The notes under the pieces were generated by a model. It saw nothing but the letters and a program-made list of their open reading frames with translations, was not told the DNA's origin and did no database searches. This document shows, piece after piece, positions 21,548-31,365 of a stretch of 64,000 bases of DNA (positions within the stretch are counted from its first letter, which is position 1; each line of letters starts with the position of its first letter). The position numbers and the translations under genes are program-made. This DNA comes from Paraspadella gotoi (taxonomy: Eukaryota; Chaetognatha). The stretch spans positions 1 through 64,000 of the forward strand of contig JBJCIZ010000046.1 of assembly GCA_051294375.1 (NCBI GenBank), read 5' to 3'.

Positions 21548-21952
21548 TCATAGAAGGGATTTTTCGGCGAAACCTGGTTCATACTCTCCTGTTACGTCGA
21601 ATCCCGCTGGGAAGAATGGAGTATCGAGGGGCGTCACTTGACCTTGATCAGTAAAACGGGTTAGAAAGTCAGCCGGGTTATCTTCGCTTTTAACGAGGAT
21701 AACCTCCTTGGGTTGGCATTCTTGTTTGATTTCCGTAATCACCTGAGTACGTTCGTGGGCAGTAGCTGTTGCCTGTCGTGTTGAAGATCCATCACCCTTT
21801 TGAAATATTGTGAAATCTGTGACGAGGGTGACGCTACGCCCACATGTGTAGCCCTTAAATTTTTGCACCATCATATTGAAGGCGAGTGTCTCCAGAATGT
21901 TGATATGTTTTATCCTGTATTCGTCTGGGAATGATTTTGAGTGGAAGGACAA
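21548..21952 (-). CDS. RNase H domain of element B' (partial)
   Basis: A 134-residue frame contains HINILETLAF, VTLVTDFT and, near the end, DNPADFLTR. These correspond to the catalytic Glu and Asp regions and the terminal N-x-AD-LTR motif of retroelement RNase H. The first catalytic Asp would lie upstream of the truncation at about 21998. The region to 21114 is in shifted frames. Confidence 0.6.
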   Translation of the reverse strand: MSFHSKSFPDEYRIKHINILETLAFNMMVQKFKGYTCGRSVTLVTDFTIFQKGDGSSTRQATATAHERTQVITEIKQECQPKEVILVKSEDNPADFLTRFTDQGQVTPLDTPFFPAGFDVTGEYEPGFAEKSLL

Positions 21953-22029
21953 TGGATACTCGACGCCATCTGCGGTGGCGTGATTAAACCGCCCATTAAG
22001 ATCGCCCTCTAATATAGTAAACGATTTAT

Positions 22030-23280
22030 TAGGAAATCGTGCCTCGCAAAGAGTTCAATTTGAGGAAGAAGAAAAATTACATGAAGAAATATCTCTAGAC
22101 AAAACATTATTAGACTCCGCGCAAATGAGTTTAAAAGACCAATTTATGATGCTACAGAAAAGGGGGCTTGACGGAATTAGAAAAAAATTATTTCTCAAAA
22201 AAATCTGATTTATTTTTAACACCACCTTCGAAAATTAATTTTAAAGATCGTGATATTAATAATTCTGAACATGAAATAGAAAATAGAATAAGGAATTACA
22301 TTGCGATACGAAATGATAAAGCTGTAAACGGTTCTCAGTCACTAACATGCCCGTCTGGTCATTGTTTAGTTCCAACTGGAGGATGGATCCGAAAGCTGTT
22401 TGGATGTGTGATGTATGTGATGACCGTAACAGGGCATATACTATGCGGTATAATTGTTCATGTTGCGATTACGATGTTTGTTTTGAATGTTATAAGGCCA
22501 TTGAGTTTAGATGGCTAGCTTGGGAGCTCCTCTCGCTTTGATCGCTCATGTTCCGGTTTTCGTCGATGCGGAGGAATGCTTGTGGCTCATGCATCAGGAG
22601 ATCGTGCGGCGACGACAATTGGGGACGTGGGTGGGCGTGACCCAGAGGATCGCGAGGATGCAAGGGACAACGGCGGCGCGGCTGGGGCGGTGCAGGCGGC
22701 GCAGCTGGCGGCGACGATGATGACACGACGGCGAAATCGGTCTTGGATAAGGATGGTAAGAGATCGAGGTCACGGTCGTGATCAAAACCGTTCTCGTTCT
22801 TTCTCGCGAAAAAAATTACAGATCATTTCGTCTTAAAATGCTGGGGCAAATGAAAAAATATAATGGTCCTCCAGAAGATTTTCGTCAATGGTTCGATTTT
22901 TTAAAATTAGCGGCGGATTATTTAGAGCTAGAAGAAGCAGATAAACGGATTTTTTTTATTAAATAATATGGAACTCAAGGTCTAAAATCGGCAGTATTAG
23001 ATCAATTGCGTGAATACAATCATCTTTCATTTGAAGACGTCCGGCGTCAGGCTTGCCATTATGTTTGGAGCCAAGTCACGTGACTTGGTAGTGTCTGAAG
23101 TCGAAAACATTGAACGGCATGAGGGAGAAGCGATCGAGTCATTTGCTATTAGAGTCAGGGAAGCTCTGACGGCGCGGTACCTCGCTCATGCTGATGGTGA
23201 AAAAATGATAAGTCTTCATTGTTTGAGGAAGATAATTTGCTCTATTTTACAAGGGTTTAAGAAGTCAATTTTTACGAAAG
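22030..23280 (+). pseudogene. gag of copy A3, frameshifted
   Basis: Several frames together make a Gag-like region: an N-terminal charged part (22168-22370), a zinc-finger module (22348-22490), a basic linker (22560-22830), and a helical capsid-like region (22812-23280) with segments such as KKYNGPPEDFRQWFDFLKL and EAIESFAIRVREAL typical of retrotransposon Gag. Breaks lie near 22370, 22550, 22960 and 23200. The 5' end is missing. Confidence 0.6.
22348..22490 (+). other. ZZ/DC1-like zinc finger in the Gag region
   Basis: CPSGH (22348-22362) is followed, after a one-base frame change, by CDVCDD (22407 on) and YNCSCCDYDVCFEC ending at 22490. The pattern C-x2-C ... C-x2-C-D-Y-D-x-C-x2-C matches cross-brace ZZ or plant DC1 fingers, which bind two zinc ions and mediate protein contacts in host proteins. 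It is distinct from the CCHC knuckles further on (23580-23683). Confidence 0.6.
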
Positions 23281-23504
23281 TTGTTTATTAAAAAGGAGCA
23301 AAAACGGTCCGGGAAGCCATCATTGCCAATCCGTAAAGAATGGCGCAAGTTTCCAGGATTGAATGAGGCAGAGAGATGACATCGCATGGAACAAGGAGAA
23401 GGGCCAAATCAAGAACACACACACTGGGAAATTCTTTGTTAATTCCATTGCCAAAACACTTTGAGTCTGGAGAACTTTGATGATCAGGGTCATGCATTTG
23501 TCAC

Positions 23505-23830
23505 ATGAGGATGTGGTCAATCAGGTCAACTCGCGGCCGCTATCAATTTCAAAGAAACCCTGGAAGGGTATCTGGGGGGTGTGGTAATTGTGGTAAAACA
23601 TCTCATTTTAACAAAGATGATTGCCCTGCAAAGGGATGGTGTGTTGGGCTTGTAAAGGTGTTGGACACTTCGGAAAGTGGTGTCGAAAAGGAGTGACACC
23701 AGCACAAGTGGTAAGAAGTGAAAAAGTCTCGAGACAAAAGCTAAATGAGAGAAAAACGATCAATGCCATTAGTGATGGTGCAGTTCCGGTGGGATCATCT
23801 TCAGAAACGTCTGGATCCGAAACGATGTAA
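23505..23830 (+). pseudogene. Nucleocapsid zinc-knuckle region, copy A3
   Basis: Two zinc-knuckle motifs are seen in adjacent frames: CGNCGKTSHFNKDDC (23580-23624, one residue longer than the classic spacing) and CWACKGVGHFGKWC (23642-23683, perfect C-x2-C-x4-H-x4-C). A frameshift separates them. Knuckles of this type bind element RNA during packaging. Confidence 0.7.
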
Positions 23831-23836
23831 CTTTAG

Positions 23837-24420
23837 ATGAGAAGAAGTTCATTTAATAAAAGAAAAGATGGAAAATATAAAATAAAAAATAAAAATAAAA
23901 GAGTTAATGTAATACAAGAAGAGCAAGTGAATGCAGTTAGTAATTTACCATTTCTCCATGCTAATCTAATTGACCGGGATGGAAAAAGTTGTATGGCAAA
24001 AATTCTTGTTGATACCGGAGCTTCAGTGTCATTGGTGCATAAAGCCTTTTTAACCGTGGCAGATTGCTGTGCGATACCATTGATTATACTGCAGTGATTT
24101 CTGGCTTCGCAGGGCAGCCTGTGGCGACTAATCATAAAGTTTTATTAAAACTCGATTTGCCGGGATTGGGACAAACTAAAGATCTGGAATTTGTTCTATA
24201 TCATGGCAAGTTGGGATATGATGCAATTCTTGGTTTTGATTCGCAAAAAATACTAGATTTTAGTATAATATATAAACCAAAATTAAGTTTTATTTGTGGA
24301 AAAATTAAATTACCTGTTAAATCATATAATGATAATATTGAACAAAATAACTCTGAACAAGAGATACATTTGGTGCAACCTGCAGAGCCAATGATGAAAG
24401 TCAAGTTAATAATGCTTTAA
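23837..24420 (+). pseudogene. Aspartic protease of copy A3
   Basis: The first frame (23837-24097) has the retropepsin active site VDTGASVSLV (DTGAS at 24011-24025). The overlapping frame (24064-24420) continues with the flap-side half ending YDAILGFDSQ, the usual I-L-G-x-D motif. One frameshift near 24070-24090 separates the halves. This enzyme would process the Gag-Pol polyprotein. Confidence 0.7.
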
Positions 24421-24489
24421 ATAATAATAAATCATTAACTGAAATTACTTAGTAAAAAATGATATATTTTTCCTACCAATTGGAATGTA

Positions 24490-25794
24490 GGAATTGCACA
24501 GTGGTATTATAAATTTAAATTATCAAAATCTTGGGTTCGAAAATGGGCTTAGATTGCAAAATAATGAAATAAATTTTGTACCTAAAAACTTGAGATCAGA
24601 ACAACTAAAAGCTATTCTTCATTTAAAATTTATTGGTAACAAAAATAATCGTTTATCAATACCACTTGGGGCAAATCTTGGGAATTGACACCGGGAAGTG
24701 AAGAAGTGGTCTCGAAATTCATGTGAATATGTGGATGGTCTTGAGGTTCGCGAGAAACTTGAAGCCGAGCTGACACTGTGTATGTTTTTGCTAAAAAAAC
24801 TATAGTGACGTCTCAGCAGTTGAACGAAGTGAAAGCGGCGCAGGAGAGAAGAAAAAATTGTGGACCCGTGATGAATTTGTGGACAAAACACAGTCCTGGC
24901 TAGCAAAAGTGCCGGAGAGGTTCCGTGACGACATTTTGGACATTATGATGGAATTTTCGAGGTATTTTTGCACGATATGGACGACCTTAAAGAGGGTGTT
25001 TTGGGATGGGAACTGGCTGCAAAGTTTCCGGGTGACTTGCACTGGGCTTCCAAGTACAAAGGCAGCAGTCCAACTGTCAGATTGTTGTGCAAGCGGAGCC
25101 AAGAAATCTTGGTGAGATGCGGAATCTTTGAACCTGCGGACAAGCCGGTCTTCGTACATCCATTCACAGTGGTTCCCAAGAAAGCAAAACTTTTCCCTGC
25201 AACCATTGAAGCCGCACAAGAAATGAGCGAACCTGTTTTCCTTGGAGCTGTCCGACCAATCACTGACTGCAGCTATCTAAATCGTTATACCAAAGATAGC
25301 ATGGCCTCTGTTGTTCCTGTTCTCACGAATATGTCTCTAAACTTAAATGTGATGCTTTGAGATCATTTGTAGATTTAACATCTCTTTTCATCAAATTAAT
25401 GTTTCAGCAGAAATTGATTCACATGGCTTTTGCCTAGGGATTTATTTGGCATGCATTCTTACCTAACTGGGTATCAATTTCTTCGGGCTTGCAAGGTCCT
25501 AATGGGTTTAGCAAATGGAAGTTTGTGTGGCAGGAGAGTATTTAAATCTATAGCTGATAAAGTAGGGGCTGTCCCTGTCAGCTGTTCTTTTGAAGATTCA
25601 AGAAAGCTATTCCTAGGGTTGATGCTGGTAAGTTTGTAGCTGAATTTAAAGACATAGGAGAGGATGTAGTTGAATCATTTATAGATGATGTATTCTTGCA
25701 AACATTAAGAGATTGTCATCTTATAAATTAAAAGAAAAAAGTTTTTATAAAAAGCCTAGTAAGATCAAGATGCTATTTACTATTTGCACTTAAG
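24490..25794 (+). pseudogene. Reverse transcriptase of copy A3, 5' part
   Basis: The plus strand encodes RT finger and palm segments, including a frame at 24968-25360 with PFTVVPKK and RPITDCSYLNRYT (motifs around the first conserved regions), then FVDLTSLFHQI in a shifted frame, and the catalytic FIDDVF at about 25678-25695. At least four frame breaks occur between 25360 and 25680. The domain is then interrupted by unrelated DNA. Confidence 0.7.
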
Positions 25795-27396
25795 GCCTGC
25801 GATCATTCAAACAAGAATTGCATAAAGTTTTTTTACAATCTGTTATTTATACCAAAGGAAGTGTATTCCCTTCACGTTTCAAAAAAAAAAACTCTAAATT
25901 TGATTAAGGTTCAACTTCAAGAGGCAACTAAAAATCGGGCAATTTTTTTTATCAGTAAACCTTTTAAATTTCATCCAACACGGTAAAGTCATTTTAAACG
26001 CAAAATTTTTTTATTTTTTTTTAATTAACAGCACCTACCTCAGTGTAATACTAACAACTAAAACCAAGTCATTCCAATTATGTTATAGAAATCAATTAAT
26101 GATGAAAACATAAACGTTTATGTAGAGAGAGAGCAAAACGCTATATTAAGGTGTCTATTATCATTTTATTACAAAAAAGAATGATTAAAATTGTAAAATT
26201 TAAAGACATTCATCCACTGGCATCTGAAGTAGGGTCCACTTTGATAACAACCCTCAATGGTGCCATAGATGCCACAGATTCCACAGACGGACCAGCCTCA
26301 TGCTCTGCTTTTGAAATTTAGTTTCTGTTCCCCAGGTTCAAAACTGGTTCAAAACAAGACTGAGAAAAAAATAAATAAACACTTTGCAGCATTTCCTCCT
26401 GTTTACTGACTGCTTTTCCCCAGCCACAGCCATTTGTTAATAAAAAAAAATTGGACAAAATTTGGAATAAAACTTTAAAGATCGGTAAAGCAATCATTTA
26501 AACTGGAAATGAAAATAGATTTTGGAAAAGCGTATCGATTTTAAAGTTCTTTGCTCGAACTTTCAGTTTTTGTAAAATCTACAGAAAAAAAAATTAAAAA
26601 ATAAAATAAATAAACAAAAAGAATTGGAGCTAAAACTGTTTGAAATAAAAATAAATCTAAAATATATTTTTATAAGTATGGAAAGGTGGAAAAAATTCTA
26701 TGAGAGGGATTTCGAAAAATGTTACTAGTTTTCAAGATATTTAGAATTTAATGCCAAAATTTTCTTATTCTTTTTTTTTCTTATGAAGATAAGTGAATTT
26801 GAAAAAATCCCTCTCATAGAATTGGGACCCTTGTCCTCAAGTAAATTTATGTAAAATTTCATGAAAATCCGCTTAGCCGTTTGGCCACAACTCTTCCAAA
26901 AGGTTTCTTTTATTTTATATAGTATTATAAATTCGAAAAAACAGCAATGGAATTCGAAGAGAAAGAAAAAAGGGAATACATTTTCAGAATCATCTGGACC
27001 TCTACTTTCCGAATATAAGCTTTTTTTTAATCCTAATTATAACTTTTGGCCAGTGATCCCAGGCCTTAAAGCGTTTTGATTGTAAAATTTTTTACTTTTT
27101 CGTCTCGACGACGTACCCTATAATGAAGAGATGAACGAAAGCGATACTCTAAAAGCGAATGAAAAAGATTCCATTTCATGACATACTAGAATCCCCGGAG
27201 ACAAAACACGGAAACAAATTGGTTGTACAAGATCGAATTCATCGTCCACGGCGGCCGGAGTGGAAGAGGTAGATCGCCCATACCAAGATACAGAATGAGA
27301 GGAACACAAACAACTACAACGCGGAACAAAACGCCTATCAATGGGAACTTCAGGATATGTGTTGGGCCAAACACCGCCGCCGCACTCAAAATCCAA
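25795..27396. mobile_element. 1.6-kb insertion splitting the A3 RT gene
   Basis: Copy A2 runs continuously from the RT motif to RNase H (18723 to 18440), whereas A3 departs from it after TTGCACTTA at about 25794 and rejoins near 27396 at AAGTAAAATTCATCT. About 50-100 bp of element DNA is missing at the join. The insert is AT-rich, contains a 19-bp inverted repeat (26694-26712 and 26805-26823), the stretch AATTTCATGAAAATCCGC at 26855-26872, and a G/C-richer end (27180-27400) with an unassigned open frame. I cannot name its family. Confidence 0.5.
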
Positions 27397-27409
27397 AGTA
27401 AAATTCATC

Positions 27410-28096
27410 TTATGCTTTAAGGAAACAGCTGATGTTGTTTGTATACCAGAAAAAAAGTTGCAGATACTTAAAGAATTTCCTAGACCGGATTCGGTTAGAA
27501 GTTTACAAAAATTTATAGGATTCTGTAATTTTTTTTCCTTGTTGTTAAGAAATTCTAAAGTTTTATTTGCTCCTTTATTAAGATTGTTAAGAAAAGATTC
27601 ATCTTATAAATGGGAAGACGAGCATGAAAAGGCTTTTCAAGAAATCAAAAGAAGACTGTCGCAGCAACTGTTGGTTGGTTTTGTTAGGATGTTGGACAAG
27701 AGACACGAATCAGAACTTTTGTGTTATGTTGACTGGAGTAAAGATGCAGGAGCGGCTTCAGCTGTAGTTTATGTAAAAGATTATAAAACAAAAACCATCC
27801 AATTAGCTTATTTTTGGAGCCGTTTGCTTAGCGACACCTTTGTCAATAAACCACCTTATTTATGTGAAGTGGCGGCAGTCACAATGTTCTTGCTCTCAAA
27901 TAGGATGTTATTGCTAGGGAGTTTGATACATATTTACACTGATAATATGGTAGGGGCTTCATTACTAAGACAAAGATTACGTGCGGTGGAGTTTACAACT
28001 TTACCTATTTTGCATCGCTTATTAATGTCTATTTCAATGATACCTTTTACTGTTAGTTATGTTAACACTGATTCAAACCCCAGCGATCTTACCTGA
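27410..28096 (+). CDS. RT thumb and RNase H of copy A3
   Basis: A continuous 225-residue stretch starts at the RT thumb/connection (LKEFPRPDSVRSLQKFIGFCN, written in Ty3/gypsy fashion, with the F-L-G-type step) and continues into RNase H: VDWSKDAGAASA (first Asp near 27728), the CEVAAV segment with its Glu, YTDNM (near 27931) and NPSDLT just before the stop at 28096. RNase H degrades the RNA strand of the hybrid during cDNA synthesis. The stop separates it from integrase. The upstream part of the listed frame comes from the insertion. Confidence 0.75.
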   Translation, partial: LCFKETADVVCIPEKKLQILKEFPRPDSVRSLQKFIGFCNFFSLLLRNSKVLFAPLLRLLRKDSSYKWEDEHEKAFQEIKRRLSQQLLVGFVRMLDKRHESELLCYVDWSKDAGAASAVVYVKDYKTKTIQLAYFWSRLLSDTFVNKPPYLCEVAAVTMFLLSNRMLLLGSLIHIYTDNMVGASLLRQRLRAVEFTTLPILHRLLMSISMIPFTVSYVNTDSNPSDLT

Positions 28097-28148
28097 GCAG
28101 AATTAAAATCCAAGAATCTATGTCGGATGATGAGATACTGATCGTCCA

Positions 28149-28760
28149 TTGAGTCCCGGGGATTTAGACATAGTTGACAAGGAAATTACATCATTATCAT
28201 CCACTGTTGAAGAATATTTCCGTTGTCATACTAAAAATGATGAAATGATGGTTAGTCAGGAGACAGAAGTGTGGGACAAAGCAGTATGCGAAAAAAGTAT
28301 GAAGACTCACATTTTTTTTCCGCGGAAGATGAGTTGCAGCAATCATGATGTTGCTGGTTGCTGAGACTACAAACAGTTTGCCTGAAAAATTGAATGAAAA
28401 AAAGAATGGGATTAGCTGGGATGAAAATAATTTCTTGGTCTAAACATCCTAATGCGAAATAAAATTTGAGATTTAAATCATAAATTAAAATTTAAATGTT
28501 AAAATTATTTGAAGAATCCGTTGAGGATAAGTTAATTAATAATTATCACTATACTAGTAACCATTCAGATCTTATTCATTATTTAATGGGCGGAACAAAA
28601 GTTAAATGAATTTAATGATAATTTTCAATATAAGACAAGGTTAGAATCCTTATTTGTATGTACAAGGCCTGAGTTGGTGATGCATCTACTGTCAACTTCT
28701 GATGGAATGGTTGATGCTGATGTTCTTATCTCACGTCAATTGATGGCTTACCATTTCAAG
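28149..28760 (+). other. RNase H-integrase linker, copy A3
   Basis: The segment is homologous to A2 17700-17170. Short frames are broken. A short acidic frame covers 28149-28364. No motif is seen in the remainder. Confidence 0.35.
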
Positions 28761-28768
28761 AATTAAAT

Positions 28769-29056
28769 GTGATAACGGAAATTCTTAAAAACAAAAAGGG
28801 GATGGATACCGACGCTCCACCTCTCTTTGATTCTGTTGAAGAACTGCAGCGCTTTGTCGCAGAACTCGAACTGAGCCCAATGGTTGATGGAAAATTCAAG
28901 TACCTTAAAGAAGTGCAATCTAGAAATGACGGTTTCTCTACAATGATTCGTCTATTGCAAGGTGAACGGCCTGATGATCGGAAATCAAATTATCTAAAGC
29001 AGATGGACAAGCTTTTCTGGAATCTTGAGCAGAACAAGTCTCTTTTGTTTGATTAA
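28769..29056 (+). CDS. Integrase N-terminal region, copy A3
   Basis: A 95-residue frame matches A2 17000-16769 and is rich in charged helices (DSVEELQRFVAELELSP). It precedes the zinc-binding domain of integrase. The frame ends shortly after FWNLEQ, where A2 continues. Confidence 0.55.
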   Translation: MITEILKNKKGMDTDAPPLFDSVEELQRFVAELELSPMVDGKFKYLKEVQSRNDGFSTMIRLLQGERPDDRKSNYLKQMDKLFWNLEQNKSLLFD

Positions 29057-29089
29057 AGAGGGTTGCTGTTTAAGTGAGATTTCCAAAAG

Positions 29090-30293
29090 GTGGGTGAAGT
29101 GATAAATTACCAAACTTGTGTTGCTGAAGGTGATGCCAGTGAGAAAAATTATCTCAATTCACTCTCAAACCCACTTTGGGATTGCATTCACTTACACAAT
29201 TTTTTTGTCGGGATTATTTTACCTTGGGAGCCTACAAAAAATATTATGATGCAGTGGTTGCTTGTCCATTGTGTGGCCAAATGAGATCAAAGCGAAAGAT
29301 TGAAGAATTTTCCTGGAACACGCAGTTGACCTACAGTGCTTGGAACATTGACCATAAAGGACCACTGAGTGGAGGTTCCGGATCTGCGCCCTATTACATT
29401 CTTTGTGCAGTGGAACAGAACATCCGTTGGTCGTTTTTCTGTGGCAAGAGACACCTCGGCTAGGACAACGGCAAAATTGTTGTTTGACAGAGTGTTGGCT
29501 TGCTACGGAGGTGCGACCGAGTTTGTTTCTGACAGAGGGGCTGGTTTTGTGTCGGAATTATCAAATGGTTGTTCTTACTCGGTAGCCAGAGACACCGCGT
29601 GACGAGTAGCTATCGACCATGTGCAAATGTGGCTGAAAACTTTGCTGTTCGTAAGCTAAGTTCCTCAATGAAATTTCTTTTATTCAATAAAAATCCTTCA
29701 GAATTAAGAGAAAATTTATCTTTTTCAATTTATGTTAAATGGATCTTGCTTACATCCGTTACGGGAATGACTCCTTTGAAGAGTTCTTTTTTCGTGACGC
29801 TTCTTATTTTCATCCTCTTTTAATTAAAAATAAAACGGTTTCAATAGATAAATTTCTAACGGATCGTTTGGAAAAAATGAGAAAAATTATTGCAACATTG
29901 CGCGAAAAATATGATATTTACTATTCTGAAAGAGTCCCTGCATTTTGTACAGTAAACTCAGAAAAACTTAAAATTGGTGAGAATGTTTGGGTTAAGATTT
30001 TCGCAGCGAAACGACATTTAAGATATCTTAAATCGGTTTTACCGAAATATCGTTTAGCTAAAATTACTAAAATAGTCTCACCAGTCAGTTTGATTCTCGA
30101 GGAGTTATCGACGGGAAGAACCATTTCACGACATATTGTTGATGTATTTAAACTGTCACCGACATCTTCTTTTGTCAATGTTTATATTGATACTAAATCT
30201 GCACGAATCCGCGAGTTGGAAGATTTTGCGGGTGACAACGTTTTTCGTTCAAAAAATTTAAATGAATTGGGCGACGATAAAGAAAAAGTTTAA
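29090..30293 (+). pseudogene. Integrase of copy A3, frameshifted
   Basis: The zinc-binding part ends with CPLC at 29263-29274. The catalytic core shows NIDHKGPL (29344-29367), FVSDRGAGF (Asp at 29531-29533) and ANVAEN (Glu at 29635-29637), spaced about 35 residues apart, i.e. a DD35E integrase. A later frame (29739-30293) is open over 184 residues and carries the C-terminal DNA-binding part (KLKIGENVWVKIF). Breaks lie near 29290, 29460, 29575 and 29740. Confidence 0.75.
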
Positions 30294-30476
30294 GATGCTG
30301 GTTTGGAAAATGTAAGATTAAAATTAAATGGAGATTTCTCAGAAGTAAAAGCAGCTGATTCGGCTGCGTCGCAGCGTCGTGATGTTTCAACGGACGGAGC
30401 AAGGATCGGGAGAACAAAAGACGGGGCTCGTGATCGGTATGAGTTGAGGCCTCGAAAACATGTTAATTATAAAATC
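30294..30476 (+). pseudogene. C-terminal tail of pol, copy A3
   Basis: The tail continues the integrase frame after a TAA at 30291-30293 and ends KHVNYKI at the stop of pol. In A4 the same tail is open from 55290 to 55616, with glutamate in place of the stop. The A3 stop is thus a point change in this copy. Confidence 0.6.
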
Positions 30477-30710
30477 TAAAATTTTCTTGTCTCGTTAATT
30501 CATTCATTCGTTCTTTCATCTATTGGTCAATCTCATCTCATCGTAATTTGGCTTGTTTGTTTTCAGTTGTTTGTTTTGTCCGCTAGCAAACTTTTAATAT
30601 TTTTGTAAAATACCTAAACTTTTGCTGGGGGCCATGATAGTGGTTAATTGATTTGATTAGCAAATTATGTTTGATGACATAAAACGAAAATAAACATACT
30701 AACTAAATAT

Positions 30711-30773
30711 GTATGTTTTGTAACATACAAACAAATAAACATGCTAACTAAATATGTATGTTTTGGAACATAC
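30711..30773. repeat. Paired hairpins at the pol/antisense boundary
   Basis: Two copies, 45 bp apart, of GTATGTT-(4 nt)-AACATAC occur at 30711-30728 and 30756-30773, inside near-identical flanks that include AATAAA-like motifs (30734-30739). The pair is kept in A1 and A4. It lies between the pol stop (30476) and the antisense stop (30824), so it could mark 3'-end formation for one or both converging transcripts; that role is inferred. Confidence 0.6.
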
Positions 30774-30823
30774 AAACAAAAATAAACTATCTAAACTGGA
30801 AAAAAGAAAAAAAACACGCTACA

Positions 30824-30988
30824 TTAAGTGACATTGAGTTCGACGGCGTCGAGGAGATCGGCGATGACACGGACGACATCGGCGTCGGTTTGGTCGTCGT
30901 CGTAGTCGTCGTCGTTGTCGCAAGTTAGGCGACGAAAGTCGATGAGGATCGGGAGCCCGTCCCCATCGATGATATGGTGAAATTCATA
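30824..30988 (-). CDS. Antisense gene exon 3 (acidic C-terminus), copy A3
   Basis: After a clear acceptor (TTAATTTTTCAG) the exon is open in phase 0 for 54 codons and ends VELNVT. It carries LPILIDFRRL and an Asp-rich stretch (DNDDDYDDDQTDADV). A1, A3 and A4 differ in the length of the Asp run by whole codons, keeping the frame. The intron before it is 98 nt (31086-30989). It would supply the acidic tail of a small protein whose middle is the Arg/Ser exon. The function is unknown; I recognise no domain. Confidence 0.6.
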   Translation of the reverse strand, partial: YEFHHIIDGDGLPILIDFRRLTCDNDDDYDDDQTDADVVRVIADLLDAVELNVT

Positions 30989-31086
30989 CTGAAAAATTAA
31001 AGACAAAAAATTTGTACTGAAAACTGAGAATTAAAATTTAATATTAAAATCGGAAAACTCTGAGACTTTGATATAGATTCACTTAC

Positions 31087-31262
31087 GCTCGCAACGTCAG
31101 AAGTAGGCGAGGGCGGCATCAGTGGCGACGGCGGCGGCGAAGGCGTAGTGGAGCGGGACCATCGTTGGTAATGGCTGCTGCTGCGATTGCTGCTTCTGCG
31201 GCTGTAGCGCCTCTTGCGGTCGAGGCGGCGTCTGAGACGGCGACGTAGGAATAGTTTGTAGA
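31087..31262 (-). CDS. Antisense gene exon 2 (Arg/Ser-rich), copy A3
   Basis: The 176-nt exon is bounded by AATATTCCAG and GCGAGC/GTAAGT. In the frame that joins exon 3 it encodes a strongly basic stretch (FLRRRL, RKRRYSRRSSNR), then a Ser/Pro-rich part ending TSDVAS. The frame is open through A3 and in the readable part of A1. A4 has an in-frame TGA. Such arginine-rich motifs bind RNA and drive nuclear import in Rev/Rex-type proteins (family knowledge); a similar role here is inference. A 53-nt intron (31315-31263) also precedes it, showing two possible upstream donors. Confidence 0.6.
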
Positions 31263-31365
31263 CTGGAATATTAATTGCGGTTATATAAATATATAAAAGG
31301 AATCAAAATTCTTACAGTATTGTATTTTAATAAAAGGAACAGAAAAACGGACTTTTTATTTAGAA

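Larger units (their letters stand above)
19502..21998 (-). mobile_element. Gypsy-type element B', 5'-truncated copy
   Basis: It contains RNase H (21952-21548), a linker region (21114-20692) and a complete integrase (20683-19502) in the order typical of Ty3/gypsy. It is homologous to element B (46400-39283). Homology to B ends near 21998 at CCGCCCAT, where family A copy A3 begins. Gag, protease and RT are missing. Confidence 0.8.

Noticed and set aside
19502-21998. Assignment of element B' to BEL/Pao
   Set aside because: The RNase H and integrase motifs alone left room for doubt, but element B shows DTGAS protease, gypsy-type thumb sequence and PR-RT-RH-IN order, which fit Ty3/gypsy better.
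23288-23520. Minus-strand ORFs opposite the A3 gag
   Set aside because: They lie over a frameshifted part of gag and show no conservation or splice signals, unlike the cassette between pol and env.
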